From Candidatus Omnitrophota bacterium (lineage in GTDB: Bacteria; Omnitrophota; Gorgyraeia; JAFGGP01): a stretch of DNA of 44,795 nucleotides. Location: NCBI GenBank assembly GCA_016930485.1, contig JAFGGP010000037.1, forward strand, positions 1 to 44,795. Direction: 5' to 3'. Position numbers and translations under genes: made by a program. Positions 28,453 to 37,049 of this stretch are shown here, piece by piece (positions within the stretch are counted from its first letter, which is position 1; the number at the start of each line of letters is the position of its first letter). Under the pieces are notes generated by a model. That model made no database searches and was not told where the DNA came from. It saw only the letters and a program-made list of their open reading frames with translations.

Positions 28453-29607
28453 TTACGAAGAAACAATCCCTTTTTGCGCCTCGTTTTCTTTGTATCGGGC
28501 AAAAAAATCTTCACAAAATGCGCCAAAGGTGTCCGTCGAAAGCGCGTGGCGTATCCTTTGAAAGAAACGGGCATAGAAACAGATATTATGCAGGCTCAGC
28601 ATGCGGATACCCAGCACCTCTTCTATCTTCAAGAGGTGTCGTAGGTATGCCCGACTCATGGTGCAACAGGCATGGCACGTACACCCCTCTTCGATAGGTC
28701 TCACATCATCCCTGTAATATGCCGCCCGCAGATTAAGCGGGCCCTCATTGGTAAAGGCCTGCCCGTTTCTGCCGTTTCTCGTCGGAAGGACACAATCAAA
28801 TAAATCTATCCCCGCATCGACGGCATGAAGAACATCCTGTGGTTTACCCACTCCCATCAGATGAACGCATTTCTCCCGTGGCAATAAACCTGTTACGTGC
28901 CGCGTCAGGTCATTCCTGAGTTTGGCAGATTCCCCTACGCTCAATCCGCCGATAGCATACCCGTCAAAATCAAGCTCGAGGAGTTCCTTAACGGCCTCTG
29001 TCCTCAGCCGGAGACACATGCCGCCCTGAATAATGCCGAATAAGGCTCCCGGGGAGGAAAAATGCCCTTTTTGCTGCTTATAGTGCCTCAGTGCCCTCCG
29101 GGCCCAGAGACCGGTTAATTCCACCGACCTGGCCGCTTCCTTCTCTGAGGCATTATGACCAACACACTCGTCGAGAATCATCATGATATCGCTGCCCAGA
29201 TTGAACTGGATATCCACTACCGCCTCAGGGGTTAGAAAATGGGTCGAGCCGTCGATGTGGGATGTAAAGCACACACCGTCCCGGGTAATCTTCCGCAAGG
29301 GAGACAGGCTATAAATCTGAAACCCGCCGCTATCGGTAACAATAGGCCTGTCCCAGTGCATAAAGCGATGCAATCCCCCCATCTCCCGAATGTACGGATC
29401 CCCGGGCCTCAGATACAGATGGTAGGCATTTGCGATGAGCATCTCTATTGAGCAGTCGACCAGCTCCCAGGAAGACACCGTCTTTACCGCCCCTATCGTC
29501 GCAACAGGCATGAAGGCGGGTGTGTGAACCGTACCATGCGCTGTCTTAAGAACTCCCGTACGTGCTAACGACCCAGAGGCTTTTTTGATGATAGTAAATT
29601 CGAACAT
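28453..29607 (-). CDS. tgt: tRNA-guanine transglycosylase (queuosine pathway)
   Basis: Tgt exchanges guanine-34 of target tRNAs for the queuosine precursor preQ1. The 384-residue protein has the general-base Asp92 in VTDSGGFQ, the nucleophile in the FDCVLPTRNGRNGQ block, and the zinc site CTCHACC followed by His in LSLHN near residue 350. Its ATG 29607 has an AAGG ribosome binding site that lies inside a short repeated CTGAAG word. It follows queA, the next enzyme of the pathway, as a pair. Confidence 0.95.
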   Translation of the reverse strand: MFEFTIIKKASGSLARTGVLKTAHGTVHTPAFMPVATIGAVKTVSSWELVDCSIEMLIANAYHLYLRPGDPYIREMGGLHRFMHWDRPIVTDSGGFQIYSLSPLRKITRDGVCFTSHIDGSTHFLTPEAVVDIQFNLGSDIMMILDECVGHNASEKEAARSVELTGLWARRALRHYKQQKGHFSSPGALFGIIQGGMCLRLRTEAVKELLELDFDGYAIGGLSVGESAKLRNDLTRHVTGLLPREKCVHLMGVGKPQDVLHAVDAGIDLFDCVLPTRNGRNGQAFTNEGPLNLRAAYYRDDVRPIEEGCTCHACCTMSRAYLRHLLKIEEVLGIRMLSLHNICFYARFFQRIRHALSTDTFGAFCEDFFARYKENEAQKGIVSS

Positions 29608-29670
29608 GTTCAGCCTTCGCTTCAGCCTCAGCCTTCAGCCGCTGAGGGCTGAGTGCTGAAAGCTGATGGC
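29608..29670. repeat. Intergenic CTGAAG/CAGCC word repeat between queA and tgt
   Basis: The 63-base gap is made of repeated CTGAAG, CTGAGG and GCTGAAAGC words, imperfect on both strands. It contains the tgt ribosome binding site. Such words are common in intergenic sequence of uncultured lineages. Confidence 0.55.
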
Positions 29671-30741
29671 TTACACAATATACATGGCATCCCCATAACT
29701 GTAAAAACGATATCCCCTCGTGATCGCCTCCTGATATGCCCGCTGCATTGCCTCGGTTCCGGCAAATGCACACACAAGCATAAAAAGACTGCTCCGGGGC
29801 AGATGAAAATTCGTGACAAGGCCATCCACTACCTTAAACTCGTAGGGGGGATAAATAAACAGCCCTGTCCTGCCCTGGGAGGGGCTAACCAGATAACCAG
29901 CACCATCCGGATCGCGGTATGCCGCTGACTCAAGGGCTCGTACCGTTGTGGTCCCCACGGCGATAATCCTCTTTTTATCCCGCCGCGCCCTGTTGATAAC
30001 TTGCGCGGTGTCATCCGGAATCTCCAGGCGCTCGGCCTCGAGCCTTCCTGAGGCAATTTCGCGTCCGGTAACAGGTTTAAAGGTGCCGTACCCAACATGC
30101 AGTGTCAAATAGACAATCCGCACTCCTCCTTTGGCAATCTCGTCCAGCAGACGGGTTGTGAAATGCAAGCCTGCGGTCGGCGCGGCAACAGCCCCGTCCT
30201 TCTCGGCATACACCGTCTGATACCGCTCTCTATCCAGTGGGATAACGGGCCGCTTGATATACGGAGGAAGTGGGACGGAGCCGCACTCCCTGATCGCCCG
30301 ATAACAGTCACCTTCGGCGTAAAACCGCACACGTTTTTTATTCGCCTCACCGTTTTCTCCGGTAGCGGATATAACCTCACCGATCAACCTTCCGTTGCCA
30401 AAGGCAATGCGGTCGCCTGCGTTAAGGTTTCGTGCCGGCCTCGCAAGCACACGATAGGTCTCGCCCTCTTCCTCTTCCAAAAGAAAAAGTTCTATTTTTT
30501 TCCCGCCTTCCGCCTTCCTGCCGAAGAGTCGGGCCGGGATGACCTTGGTGTTATTTAAGACCAGCACATCGCCCTCGTTGAAAAAACTGCCGAGGGCGCT
30601 AAAAATAGTGTGGGATAAACGGCCGTCTGCCCGATTCATAGTCAAAAGACGCGAACCGCTCCTCTGGCCGGCAGGAAACAGGGCGATACGTTCCTGAGGG
30701 AGTTTAAAATCAAACTGTGACATGTCGACCGTTCGAGTCAT
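29671..30741 (-). CDS. queA: S-adenosylmethionine:tRNA ribosyltransferase-isomerase
   Basis: QueA adds the epoxycyclopentane group from SAM to preQ1-modified tRNA. The 356-residue protein has the DFKLPQERIALFPAGQRSGS start block (about 8-27), VLVLNNTKVIPARLFGRK near 60-77, and AAPTAGLHFT near 168. Two starts are possible: ATG 30741, 2 bases after the SpoIID stop, or ATG 30723, six residues shorter. I chose 30741 for the coupling to SpoIID. The SAM used here is made by metK within the window. Confidence 0.92.
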   Translation of the reverse strand: MTRTVDMSQFDFKLPQERIALFPAGQRSGSRLLTMNRADGRLSHTIFSALGSFFNEGDVLVLNNTKVIPARLFGRKAEGGKKIELFLLEEEEGETYRVLARPARNLNAGDRIAFGNGRLIGEVISATGENGEANKKRVRFYAEGDCYRAIRECGSVPLPPYIKRPVIPLDRERYQTVYAEKDGAVAAPTAGLHFTTRLLDEIAKGGVRIVYLTLHVGYGTFKPVTGREIASGRLEAERLEIPDDTAQVINRARRDKKRIIAVGTTTVRALESAAYRDPDGAGYLVSPSQGRTGLFIYPPYEFKVVDGLVTNFHLPRSSLFMLVCAFAGTEAMQRAYQEAITRGYRFYSYGDAMYIV

Positions 30742-30742
30742 A

Positions 30743-32023
30743 TCAGTTTTCCATTCGTACCAGCTCGGCGCCGGCATAGTAATGCTGGAGTATCTCTTCA
30801 TAGGTACGCCCTTCTTGGGCCATCCCGAAGGCACCCCACTGGCATAATCCGACCCCGTGACCCCATCCCCGCCCCTCAAAAAAGACAGTATCCCCAGAGA
30901 CCTTAATCTGAAACCGGGTGCTTTTAATGCCCCGGTCTCCCATTATCTCCCGAAAATTCTTTGCCGGTATTCTAACGGTTTTGTCCTGTGCCGTATCGAG
31001 ATACAACTCCTGGAGTCTGCCAGAGTCGTCTGCCGGCCCGGTATGAATGGATCGAGAACCGGTAACAGGGTAGCCGCTCTCCTCAAGGCGCCGAACAATC
31101 CCCTGAAGCGTCGTTTTGTAATGCCAGAAACTATAGGGTGACCTTCCACAGAACCGACAGCTCACCCCCTTAAGCGGTCCAGCGGTGATATTCCAGAGCC
31201 GGGAGGCATCTTCCGTGTGCCCTCCGCAGCATGCATGATAAAAGGCCGGGAAGATCACACCGCCTTCCATAAGAACAATGCCCCTGGTTTCGTTCACCGC
31301 CCTTGAGGTGCGCCGTCTCTCCATGCTCATACCCCCGTATAGCTGCGAGGCAACATTCGCTGTCACATCATAGGCTTTATGTCCATTCTGCCTTTGTTGA
31401 TAGAGAGCGAAGGTCCGTGCCGTCACTGCCTGTGCCTTCAGGGCCTCCAGAGGCCACCACGGCGAAACCTCGGCACGCAGCACCCCCTTGAGGTACTCCT
31501 CGAGATCGACACGGTTAATAACCGTGATAGTTTTATCGGCCTGACGGACAATATCCATGTCTCCCCGATACGCCTTACTATTGACATAAACCGGGGACGC
31601 GCCGAGTGGATGAATGCGGAAACCGGAAAGGCTAAAGGTGTGACGGCCAAGTATAAGACCATGTGGCATCGCAGTACATGCGGCCCTCCGGATAGTCTTT
31701 CCCTCGAGCAGCATCTCATCGGTATCGAGAGCGAGAAGCTGGTATCCCCCTTTTACCGACAGCTTCACATTCGCTTGTCCCTCCAGGATGACGACCCGGA
31801 TGTAGTGTGGCCGATCGGGGGTGCTTGGCGGCTCATCCATTGCGCGAGGGGACATGCCAAGGCTGTATAGGAATAAGAAAAAAAGGGCTATGAATGCAAA
31901 CCCTGTTAGACACCGATCTCTCAGCCAGGGCTTTCTTTTTTGTCTCAATTCGAGAGCGCATGCACCCCTATCTTGAAAAGTGGTGTTTTCCGGGTCTAAC
32001 GGGGTAAAGCGGGCGAGATTCAT
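30743..32023 (-). CDS. SpoIID/LytB domain protein
   Basis: SpoIID-family proteins are lytic transglycosylases that cut the glycan strands of peptidoglycan, exported to the periplasm. From ATG 32023 (ATGA overlap with DUF2905) the 426-residue protein has a basic N-terminus, one membrane helix (about 37-57), then a SpoIID domain with LEEYLKGVLRAEVSPWWPLE near 177, ALKAQAVTARTFAL and the WGHGVGLCQWGAFGMA end near 385-400. It is not a sign of sporulation: family members occur widely in non-sporulating bacteria. It is co-transcribed with trmD, DUF2905 and queA. Confidence 0.88.
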   Translation of the reverse strand: MNLARFTPLDPENTTFQDRGACALELRQKRKPWLRDRCLTGFAFIALFFLFLYSLGMSPRAMDEPPSTPDRPHYIRVVILEGQANVKLSVKGGYQLLALDTDEMLLEGKTIRRAACTAMPHGLILGRHTFSLSGFRIHPLGASPVYVNSKAYRGDMDIVRQADKTITVINRVDLEEYLKGVLRAEVSPWWPLEALKAQAVTARTFALYQQRQNGHKAYDVTANVASQLYGGMSMERRRTSRAVNETRGIVLMEGGVIFPAFYHACCGGHTEDASRLWNITAGPLKGVSCRFCGRSPYSFWHYKTTLQGIVRRLEESGYPVTGSRSIHTGPADDSGRLQELYLDTAQDKTVRIPAKNFREIMGDRGIKSTRFQIKVSGDTVFFEGRGWGHGVGLCQWGAFGMAQEGRTYEEILQHYYAGAELVRMEN

Positions 32024-32238
32024 CTTCGGAAAAAAAGCCAGATCACAAAAGAAAGCACTGCACTCATAATAAGGCACGTCGAGATCGGAAAGTAGAGGGT
32101 AACGTTTTTTTTCTGAATACACACATCGCCGGGCAGACGTCCGAGAAACGGCAGCTTATCTCTGAACAAAAAAAGAATGCCGATAGCTATGAAAAAAGCG
32201 CCGATCGCAAAGCATGTCTTTGCTATATAGTGATTCAT
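32020..32238 (-). CDS. DUF2905 family small membrane protein
   Basis: This 72-residue protein starts with ATG 32238 in an ATGA overlap with the trmD stop. It has two hydrophobic segments (about 7-25 and 52-70) with a GRLPGDVCIQKKNVTLYFP loop between them, the family pattern of DUF2905. The function is unknown. Both ends are translationally coupled (trmD before, spoIID after). Confidence 0.85.
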   Translation of the reverse strand: MNHYIAKTCFAIGAFFIAIGILFLFRDKLPFLGRLPGDVCIQKKNVTLYFPISTCLIMSAVLSFVIWLFFRR

Positions 32239-32921
32239 AATGCATTCGGCTCCAACAGTTCGGGGCGTCTTTCTTTCGTCCGCTTTCTTGCCTGGGCCTT
32301 TCTCCACCGATCGATTCTTTCATGATCACCGCTCAGCAACACATCCGGAACCGCAAGTCCTTTATATACGCGGGGTCGGGTATACTGGGGGTATTCGAGA
32401 AGGCTGTTTTGAAAAGATTCTTCGCACAGAGAATCTGCATCGCCAAGAACCCCCGGTATCAATCGGGCAACGGTATCGATAAGGACCATAGCGGGAATCT
32501 CGCCGCAAGTAAGGACATAATCCCCTATCGAAATCTCCATGGTGACCAGTTCTGCGCGCACCCGTTCATCAATGCCCTCATAGTGTCCGCATAACAGGAT
32601 AATGCGTTCGTGTCGCGTCAGGCCTTCTGCGACGCCCTGACACAATCTGTCCCCCTGCGGAGAAAGAAAAATAAGCGGCACGGCCGTATCGTCGCCCCTA
32701 ATAGCCGCTACGGCATCAAAGACCGGCTCGGGCCTGATTACCATCCCCGGGCCTCCGCCAAAGGGTCTATCGTCTACCTTCTTGTGTTTATCACGGCTGT
32801 AGTCCCGGAGATTATGCAGATGCATCTCGAGCGCGCCGGACTCCTGTGCCCTCTTGAGCATAGATTCTGAAAGAACCCCTGAAAACATCTCGGGAAAAAG
32901 CGTGATCACATCAATTATCAT
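32235..32921 (-). CDS. trmD: tRNA (guanine-37-N1) methyltransferase
   Basis: TrmD methylates G37 next to the anticodon using SAM and prevents frameshifting. The 228-residue protein opens with the typical DVITLFPEMF block, has RPFGGGPGMV near 51-60 and LLCGHYEGIDERV near 109-121, part of the trefoil-knot SAM site, followed by EISIGDYVLTCGE. It lies 9 bases downstream of rpsP, the usual arrangement of the rpsP-trmD operon. The stop overlaps the DUF2905 start. Confidence 0.96.
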   Translation of the reverse strand: MIIDVITLFPEMFSGVLSESMLKRAQESGALEMHLHNLRDYSRDKHKKVDDRPFGGGPGMVIRPEPVFDAVAAIRGDDTAVPLIFLSPQGDRLCQGVAEGLTRHERIILLCGHYEGIDERVRAELVTMEISIGDYVLTCGEIPAMVLIDTVARLIPGVLGDADSLCEESFQNSLLEYPQYTRPRVYKGLAVPDVLLSGDHERIDRWRKAQARKRTKERRPELLEPNAL

Positions 32922-32930
32922 ACCGGGTCA

Positions 32931-33188
32931 TTATGCCTGAATCGGTTTGCGTATAGCGAGTTTTTTAAAGATGCTCGCCACCGTCTCTGACGGTTGTGCG
33001 CCAACGCTCAGCCAATACTCCGCCCGGTCCTGTTTCACGTTCACCAGCGGCGGGTTCTTGGAGGGATCGTAATATCCTATCTCCTCAATAATCCTGCCGT
33101 CCCTGGGGAACCGGCGGTCGGCAACCACGATACGGGAATGTGGTATTCTCTTGGTGCCCAACCTCTTTAATCGAATGACTACTGACAT
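32931..33188 (-). CDS. rpsP: 30S ribosomal protein S16
   Basis: The 85-residue protein matches S16 at [23 protein letters not shown] and IEEIGYYDP. The start at ATG 33188 follows AAAGGAGGAG. A longer reading from 33215 is rejected because it would pass through the ribosome binding site. It is the first gene of the operon with trmD, DUF2905, spoIID-like, queA and tgt. Two structured leader elements lie directly upstream, so expression may be controlled there. Confidence 0.96.
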   Translation of the reverse strand: MSVVIRLKRLGTKRIPHSRIVVADRRFPRDGRIIEEIGYYDPSKNPPLVNVKQDRAEYWLSVGAQPSETVASIFKKLAIRKPIQA

Positions 33189-33200
33189 GTCTCCTCCTTT

Positions 33201-33327
33201 ACATGAGTGCATCATTTACGGAGCTTTTGCGAACGTAAATGATGCACGCGAATGTATCCCGAAGTCCTCTCAGAGGACAAGCCTACCGGGAACAATATCG
33301 AAGAGATGGTCCCGGTGTTTAGGCAAG
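33201..33327 (-). ncRNA. Candidate structured leader element, copy B (adjacent to rpsP)
   Basis: The layout matches copy A. GCCT (33321-33324) pairs with AGGC (33281-33284) with an inner CCGGGA/TCCCGG pairing. Then comes GTCCTC/GAGGAC (33264-33278), then GGGATACATTCG, and a perfect 13-bp hairpin, arms 33208-33220 and 33234-33246. CTCATGTAAAGGAGG, holding the rpsP ribosome binding site, follows. The flanks are nearly identical to copy A while both arms of the long hairpin differ in compensated fashion. An ATG-TAA start-stop pair lies between the hairpin and the binding site. Confidence 0.65.
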
Positions 33328-33348
33328 GGATGCCTGGTTTTTCCTTTG

Positions 33349-33463
33349 CATGAGTCCCCACTGATTCGTTTCACCTCTCAAAACGAATCAGTGGAGACGA
33401 ATGTACCCCGTGAGAAAGTTTGTATTGTTTTCTCCCGTAGGACAAATCGCTCCTCGTAGGCAT
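33349..33463 (-). ncRNA. Candidate structured leader element, copy C (tandem, distal to rpsP)
   Basis: A third, more diverged copy lies between copy B and murA. It keeps GGGGTACATTCG, a perfect 14-bp hairpin with arms 33358-33371 and 33381-33394, and CTCATGCAAAGGA. Its 5' part is replaced by a different GAGAAA/TTTCTC hairpin (33412-33434). The ATG after its long hairpin opens a short reading frame of 10 codons (MQRKNQASLA) that ends before copy B. It may be a leader peptide or chance. With copy B this fills most of the roughly 300-base gap between murA and rpsP. Confidence 0.55.
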
Positions 33464-33487
33464 CTATCAATCAAGGGACGCTGCGGG

Positions 33488-34750
33488 CTACGCCTTTTCT
33501 CTCCGTATGCGCGCCCCTACGCCAGAAAGTTTTTCATCGAGGCGTTCATATCCCCGGTCAAGATGATAAATACGTGATATCTCCGTTGCGCCGTCGGCAA
33601 CCAGGCCGCCCAATACAAGTGCGGCGCTTGCCCTCAGGTCACTTGCCATCACCGGAGCACCGCTCAGTTTCTTTTTCCCCCGGATAATGGCACTGGACCC
33701 CTCGAGTTTTATCTGGGCACCCATTCGGTTTAACTCGCTTACATGCATAAACCGTTCCGGGTATACCCGTTCGGTAATAACGCTGATCCCGTCTGCGCAG
33801 CACAAAAGCGCCATCATCTGAGCCTGCATATCCGTGGGAAACCCCGGATATGGCAATGTTGTTACGTCGGACGGGCGCAGGCGCCGGACGCGCCGCACAC
33901 TGATTTCGCCGTTATGCATCTTTACGGAAACACCGGCTTCTTTGAGAATATCCAGGATGGCGCGGATATGATTAACCTCGATATTTTTGAGTGTCAGGTC
34001 CTTGGCGGCTAAAATCCCCGCGATTAAATACGTCCCGGTCTCTATCCTGTCGGGAATGATAGTGTGCTCAGCCCCGGCCAGTGCTTTGACGCCTTCAACC
34101 TCGATAACATGTGTCTTGATGCCCCGTATCTTTGCGCCCATCTTATTCAGAAAGTTGGCGAGATCGACTACCTCGGGTTCGCATGCCGCGTTCTCGATAA
34201 CCGTCGTCCCCTTCGCCATGGTTGCGGCCATCATAATGTTTGCCGTCGCCAAAACAGACGAACCAAACGGTCCGCCCAGATACACATGGCGCCCCTTCAA
34301 TTGTTTTGCCCTGGCGATGACATACCCGCCCTCTATCTCGATCTCGGCCCCCATCATTGCCAGCCCTTTAAGGTGGAGATTAATCGGCCGCGGCCCGATA
34401 ACGCACCCGCCCGGCAGAGACACCTTGGCGAATCCCCGTTTTGCCAGAAGCGGACCAAGGACGCATATAGAGGCCCTCATAGTGCTCACCAACTCATACG
34501 GGGCAACACACGTATCCTGCGATGCCGGATTCGTCACGATGCTACCGCGTTCAAACTGGGAGGCGATCCCCAGGGCGCCGATGATCTTCAACATAGTCCG
34601 AATATCCATTACGCCGGGGACGCCGTGAACAATGCACTGTGAGTCGGTCAGCAGGGTAGCCGCAAGAATTGGCAGGCTGGAGTTCTTTGCGCCGCTTACC
34701 GTTATCGCCCCATCCAGTAACTTGCCCCCTTCAATAATCAACTTGTCCAT
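33488..34750 (-). CDS. murA: UDP-N-acetylglucosamine 1-carboxyvinyltransferase
   Basis: MurA makes the first committed precursor of peptidoglycan from UDP-GlcNAc and phosphoenolpyruvate. The 420-residue protein contains the catalytic Cys116 in SLPGGCVIGPRP, the target of fosfomycin, and the KNSSLPILAATLL block near residues 22-34. The ATG lies inside the 20-base overlap with prmC, so the two genes are coupled. It is the last gene of the polA-to-murA block. Confidence 0.95.
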   Translation of the reverse strand: MDKLIIEGGKLLDGAITVSGAKNSSLPILAATLLTDSQCIVHGVPGVMDIRTMLKIIGALGIASQFERGSIVTNPASQDTCVAPYELVSTMRASICVLGPLLAKRGFAKVSLPGGCVIGPRPINLHLKGLAMMGAEIEIEGGYVIARAKQLKGRHVYLGGPFGSSVLATANIMMAATMAKGTTVIENAACEPEVVDLANFLNKMGAKIRGIKTHVIEVEGVKALAGAEHTIIPDRIETGTYLIAGILAAKDLTLKNIEVNHIRAILDILKEAGVSVKMHNGEISVRRVRRLRPSDVTTLPYPGFPTDMQAQMMALLCCADGISVITERVYPERFMHVSELNRMGAQIKLEGSSAIIRGKKKLSGAPVMASDLRASAALVLGGLVADGATEISRIYHLDRGYERLDEKLSGVGARIRREKA

Positions 34751-35678
34751 AATCGCCGCTTTTTGCGGTATCCTCGGTGCGCGAAGAAAGCCGCATCTGG
34801 GAGACCACTACCCTTTCGATATCGTGATAGTCGGAAACCGTATAATGCCACCTCCAGGACGGATTCGCTTCGATGGTCTCTATCACCTTCTGGGCCTGAT
34901 GAATGCCGACTTCCATCAGCAAATAACCGCCGTCTTCGAGATGTCCTGCACCGTCCCGAATAAGCCGTTTATGGAACATCATCCCGTCAAATCCGCCGTT
35001 CAAACTCGCCCGGGGCTCCCGCTTGACCTCGACAGGCAGGTGCTCAAGATCATCGGTAGGAATATAGGGCGGATTGGATACGATAAAATCAACCTTTCCG
35101 TCCAGATCGGCAAACATATCCCCTAAGAGAAAATGAATTCGCCGCGCAACCCCGTGTCTCTGCGCATTGCGCTTGGCAACCTCCAGGGCCTCCTTCGATA
35201 TATCGGTCGCGTAGACCTTCGATTCGGGAAACGTCTTGGCCAGGGTAACAGCGATATTACCGCAACCGGTCCCTATATCGGCAACCAAAATAGACTCATG
35301 TTCCCCATGCTTCCGACGCATGAGCCTGATTGTCTCGGTAACAAGGACCTCGGTCTCGGGACGGGGTATCAAAACAGACGGGTTTACTTCGTAATCCAGT
35401 CCCATAAAATCAGCTATGCCCAAGAGATGCGCGATCGGGTATTTCTTCAATCGTCTCTGACATAGATTTCCGACCGTCTTCAGAAAATCCTCTTCAACGG
35501 AAAAATCCTTTAAGTACAACTCGCTCCTCTTGCAGCCTAAAAGCCCCATCAGCAGAATTTCTGCATCGCGCCGCGCGTCCTGAACGCCGCCTTCTTCAAA
35601 CTGACGGGCGATCTGAGCCACCAACGCCCCTATCGAGCTCCTCTCCAGTAAGTTATGATGCCTGTCGTGCTGCTGCAT
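34731..35678 (-). CDS. prmC: Peptide chain release factor N5-glutamine methyltransferase
   Basis: PrmC methylates the glutamine of the GGQ motif in release factors. The 315-residue protein has an N-terminal helical domain, the SAM-binding DIGTGCGNIAV (134-144) and the NPPYIP active-site motif (202-207). Its own substrate, prfA, lies 20 bases upstream. No convincing ribosome binding site is seen at ATG 35678. Confidence 0.94.
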   Translation of the reverse strand: MQQHDRHHNLLERSSIGALVAQIARQFEEGGVQDARRDAEILLMGLLGCKRSELYLKDFSVEEDFLKTVGNLCQRRLKKYPIAHLLGIADFMGLDYEVNPSVLIPRPETEVLVTETIRLMRRKHGEHESILVADIGTGCGNIAVTLAKTFPESKVYATDISKEALEVAKRNAQRHGVARRIHFLLGDMFADLDGKVDFIVSNPPYIPTDDLEHLPVEVKREPRASLNGGFDGMMFHKRLIRDGAGHLEDGGYLLMEVGIHQAQKVIETIEANPSWRWHYTVSDYHDIERVVVSQMRLSSRTEDTAKSGDYGQVDY

Positions 35679-35698
35679 ATTTGTACACTATGGTTATG

Positions 35699-36772
35699 TT
35701 ATAACTTTAAATCTTTCAGCCTGTTCTGTCTATCATGCTGTATCAATGCGTCAAAAAGCTTGTCCAAGGCGCCGTCCAAAATCTGATCTAATTCGTAGAG
35801 TGTCAGATTAATCCGGTGGTCGGTCACCCGGCGCTCCTGAAAATTATAGGTCCTGATCTTCTCGCTTCTATCACCCGTCCCTACCTGCTTTTTTCGATTT
35901 GCCGAGCGTTCCTGATCTTGCTGTTCCTTCTTTAATTCGAATAGCCGCGCCCTCAGGATCCGCAGGGCCTTCGCCTTATTCTTCAGCTGTGAACGTTCGT
36001 CTTGACAGGTCACAACGACGCCACTCGGCAGATGCGTAATGCGCACCGCCGAATCGGTCGTATTCACGCTTTGGCCCCCGGGCCCCGAAGAGCGGTACAC
36101 ATCGATTTCCAAATCGCGGGGGTCTATCTGGATGTCCACCTCTTTCGGTTCGGGAAGCACCGCTACGGTGCAGGCAGAGGTATGAATTCTGCCCGAGGAT
36201 TCGGTGAGCGGCACCCGCTGCACCCTGTGTACGCCGCTCTCAAAGCGAAAACGGTTGTATGCCTGAGGTCCCTCCAGAGAAAAGATAATCTCTTTAAACC
36301 CTCCGTTTTCCGTTTCGTGAGAATCGAGCGTCTCCAGCGCATAACCTCTCTCCGCGGCATATCGTGCATACATACGAAACAGATCCGCTGCAAACAGTCC
36401 TGCCTCAAGCCCACCGGTCCCTGCTCTTATCTCCACGATAACGCTCTTTGGTGCATCACCCGATTCGGCAAGCAGGAGATCCTCTATCTCCTCCCTCAAG
36501 CGTCTGCAGGCATCTTTCAGCTGAGGCAACTCCTCGGTGGCGAGCTCGATGAGCTGGGCATCGGTTTTACGATCGTGCAGCATATGTTCAAGTTCGGCCC
36601 GCTCTTTCTCCACCTTTTCCAGTTTGCCGATCTTATCCTGTATCTTTGCGATAGAGGCAAACTCCTTGCTGAGCCTCTGATACCGTGCCTGATCTTGAAT
36701 AATCGCGGGATCCGAAAGCTGCACACTCAACTCCTCATATCGCTTTTTAATACGATCAAAGGCATCTACCAT
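35699..36772 (-). CDS. prfA: Peptide chain release factor 1
   Basis: RF1 ends translation at UAA and UAG. From ATG 36772 the 357-residue protein has the codon-reading tripeptide region RVPLT (186-190), where RF1 of model species has PAT, and the catalytic GGQ at 232-234. The start was shifted two codons from a TTG at 36778. The next gene, prmC, encodes the enzyme that methylates this GGQ. It follows rpmE with 14 bases between. Confidence 0.95.
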   Translation of the reverse strand: MVDAFDRIKKRYEELSVQLSDPAIIQDQARYQRLSKEFASIAKIQDKIGKLEKVEKERAELEHMLHDRKTDAQLIELATEELPQLKDACRRLREEIEDLLLAESGDAPKSVIVEIRAGTGGLEAGLFAADLFRMYARYAAERGYALETLDSHETENGGFKEIIFSLEGPQAYNRFRFESGVHRVQRVPLTESSGRIHTSACTVAVLPEPKEVDIQIDPRDLEIDVYRSSGPGGQSVNTTDSAVRITHLPSGVVVTCQDERSQLKNKAKALRILRARLFELKKEQQDQERSANRKKQVGTGDRSEKIRTYNFQERRVTDHRINLTLYELDQILDGALDKLFDALIQHDRQNRLKDLKL

Positions 36773-36786
36773 AAGCAATGTGTCAA

Positions 36787-37029
36787 TCAGCCTTCTTGGG
36801 AATCGCGGGGAGCAGCGGTGGCCTGCGTCCCTTTTTGCCCGTACTTCTTCATAAACTTCTCTACCCGGCCCGCACTGTCAACCAGTTTCTGCTTGCCCGT
36901 AAAAAACGGGTGGCACTTGGAACAGATTTCGACACGGATATTCGGCCTGGTCGAGCGTATATGAATCACCTCTCCACAGGCACAGGTAATGGTGGTCTGT
37001 TCATACTTGGGATGGATGTCTGCTTTCAT
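36787..37029 (-). CDS. rpmE: 50S ribosomal protein L31
   Basis: The 80-residue protein has the L31 start [19 protein letters not shown] with a zinc-binding CAC and a CSKC pair, a form with four possible cysteine ligands, then [18 protein letters not shown] ribosome binding site lies upstream. It sits between rho and prfA, an order seen in several phyla. A hairpin with a U tract lies 20 bases upstream. Confidence 0.94.
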   Translation of the reverse strand: MKADIHPKYEQTTITCACGEVIHIRSTRPNIRVEICSKCHPFFTGKQKLVDSAGRVEKFMKKYGQKGTQATAAPRDSQEG

Positions 37030-37049
37030 CGTGTTCCTCCTTTTTAAAA

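Noticed and set aside
30743-32023. SpoIID as evidence of sporulation
   Set aside because: The domain is widespread in non-sporulating bacteria and no other sporulation gene is present in the window.
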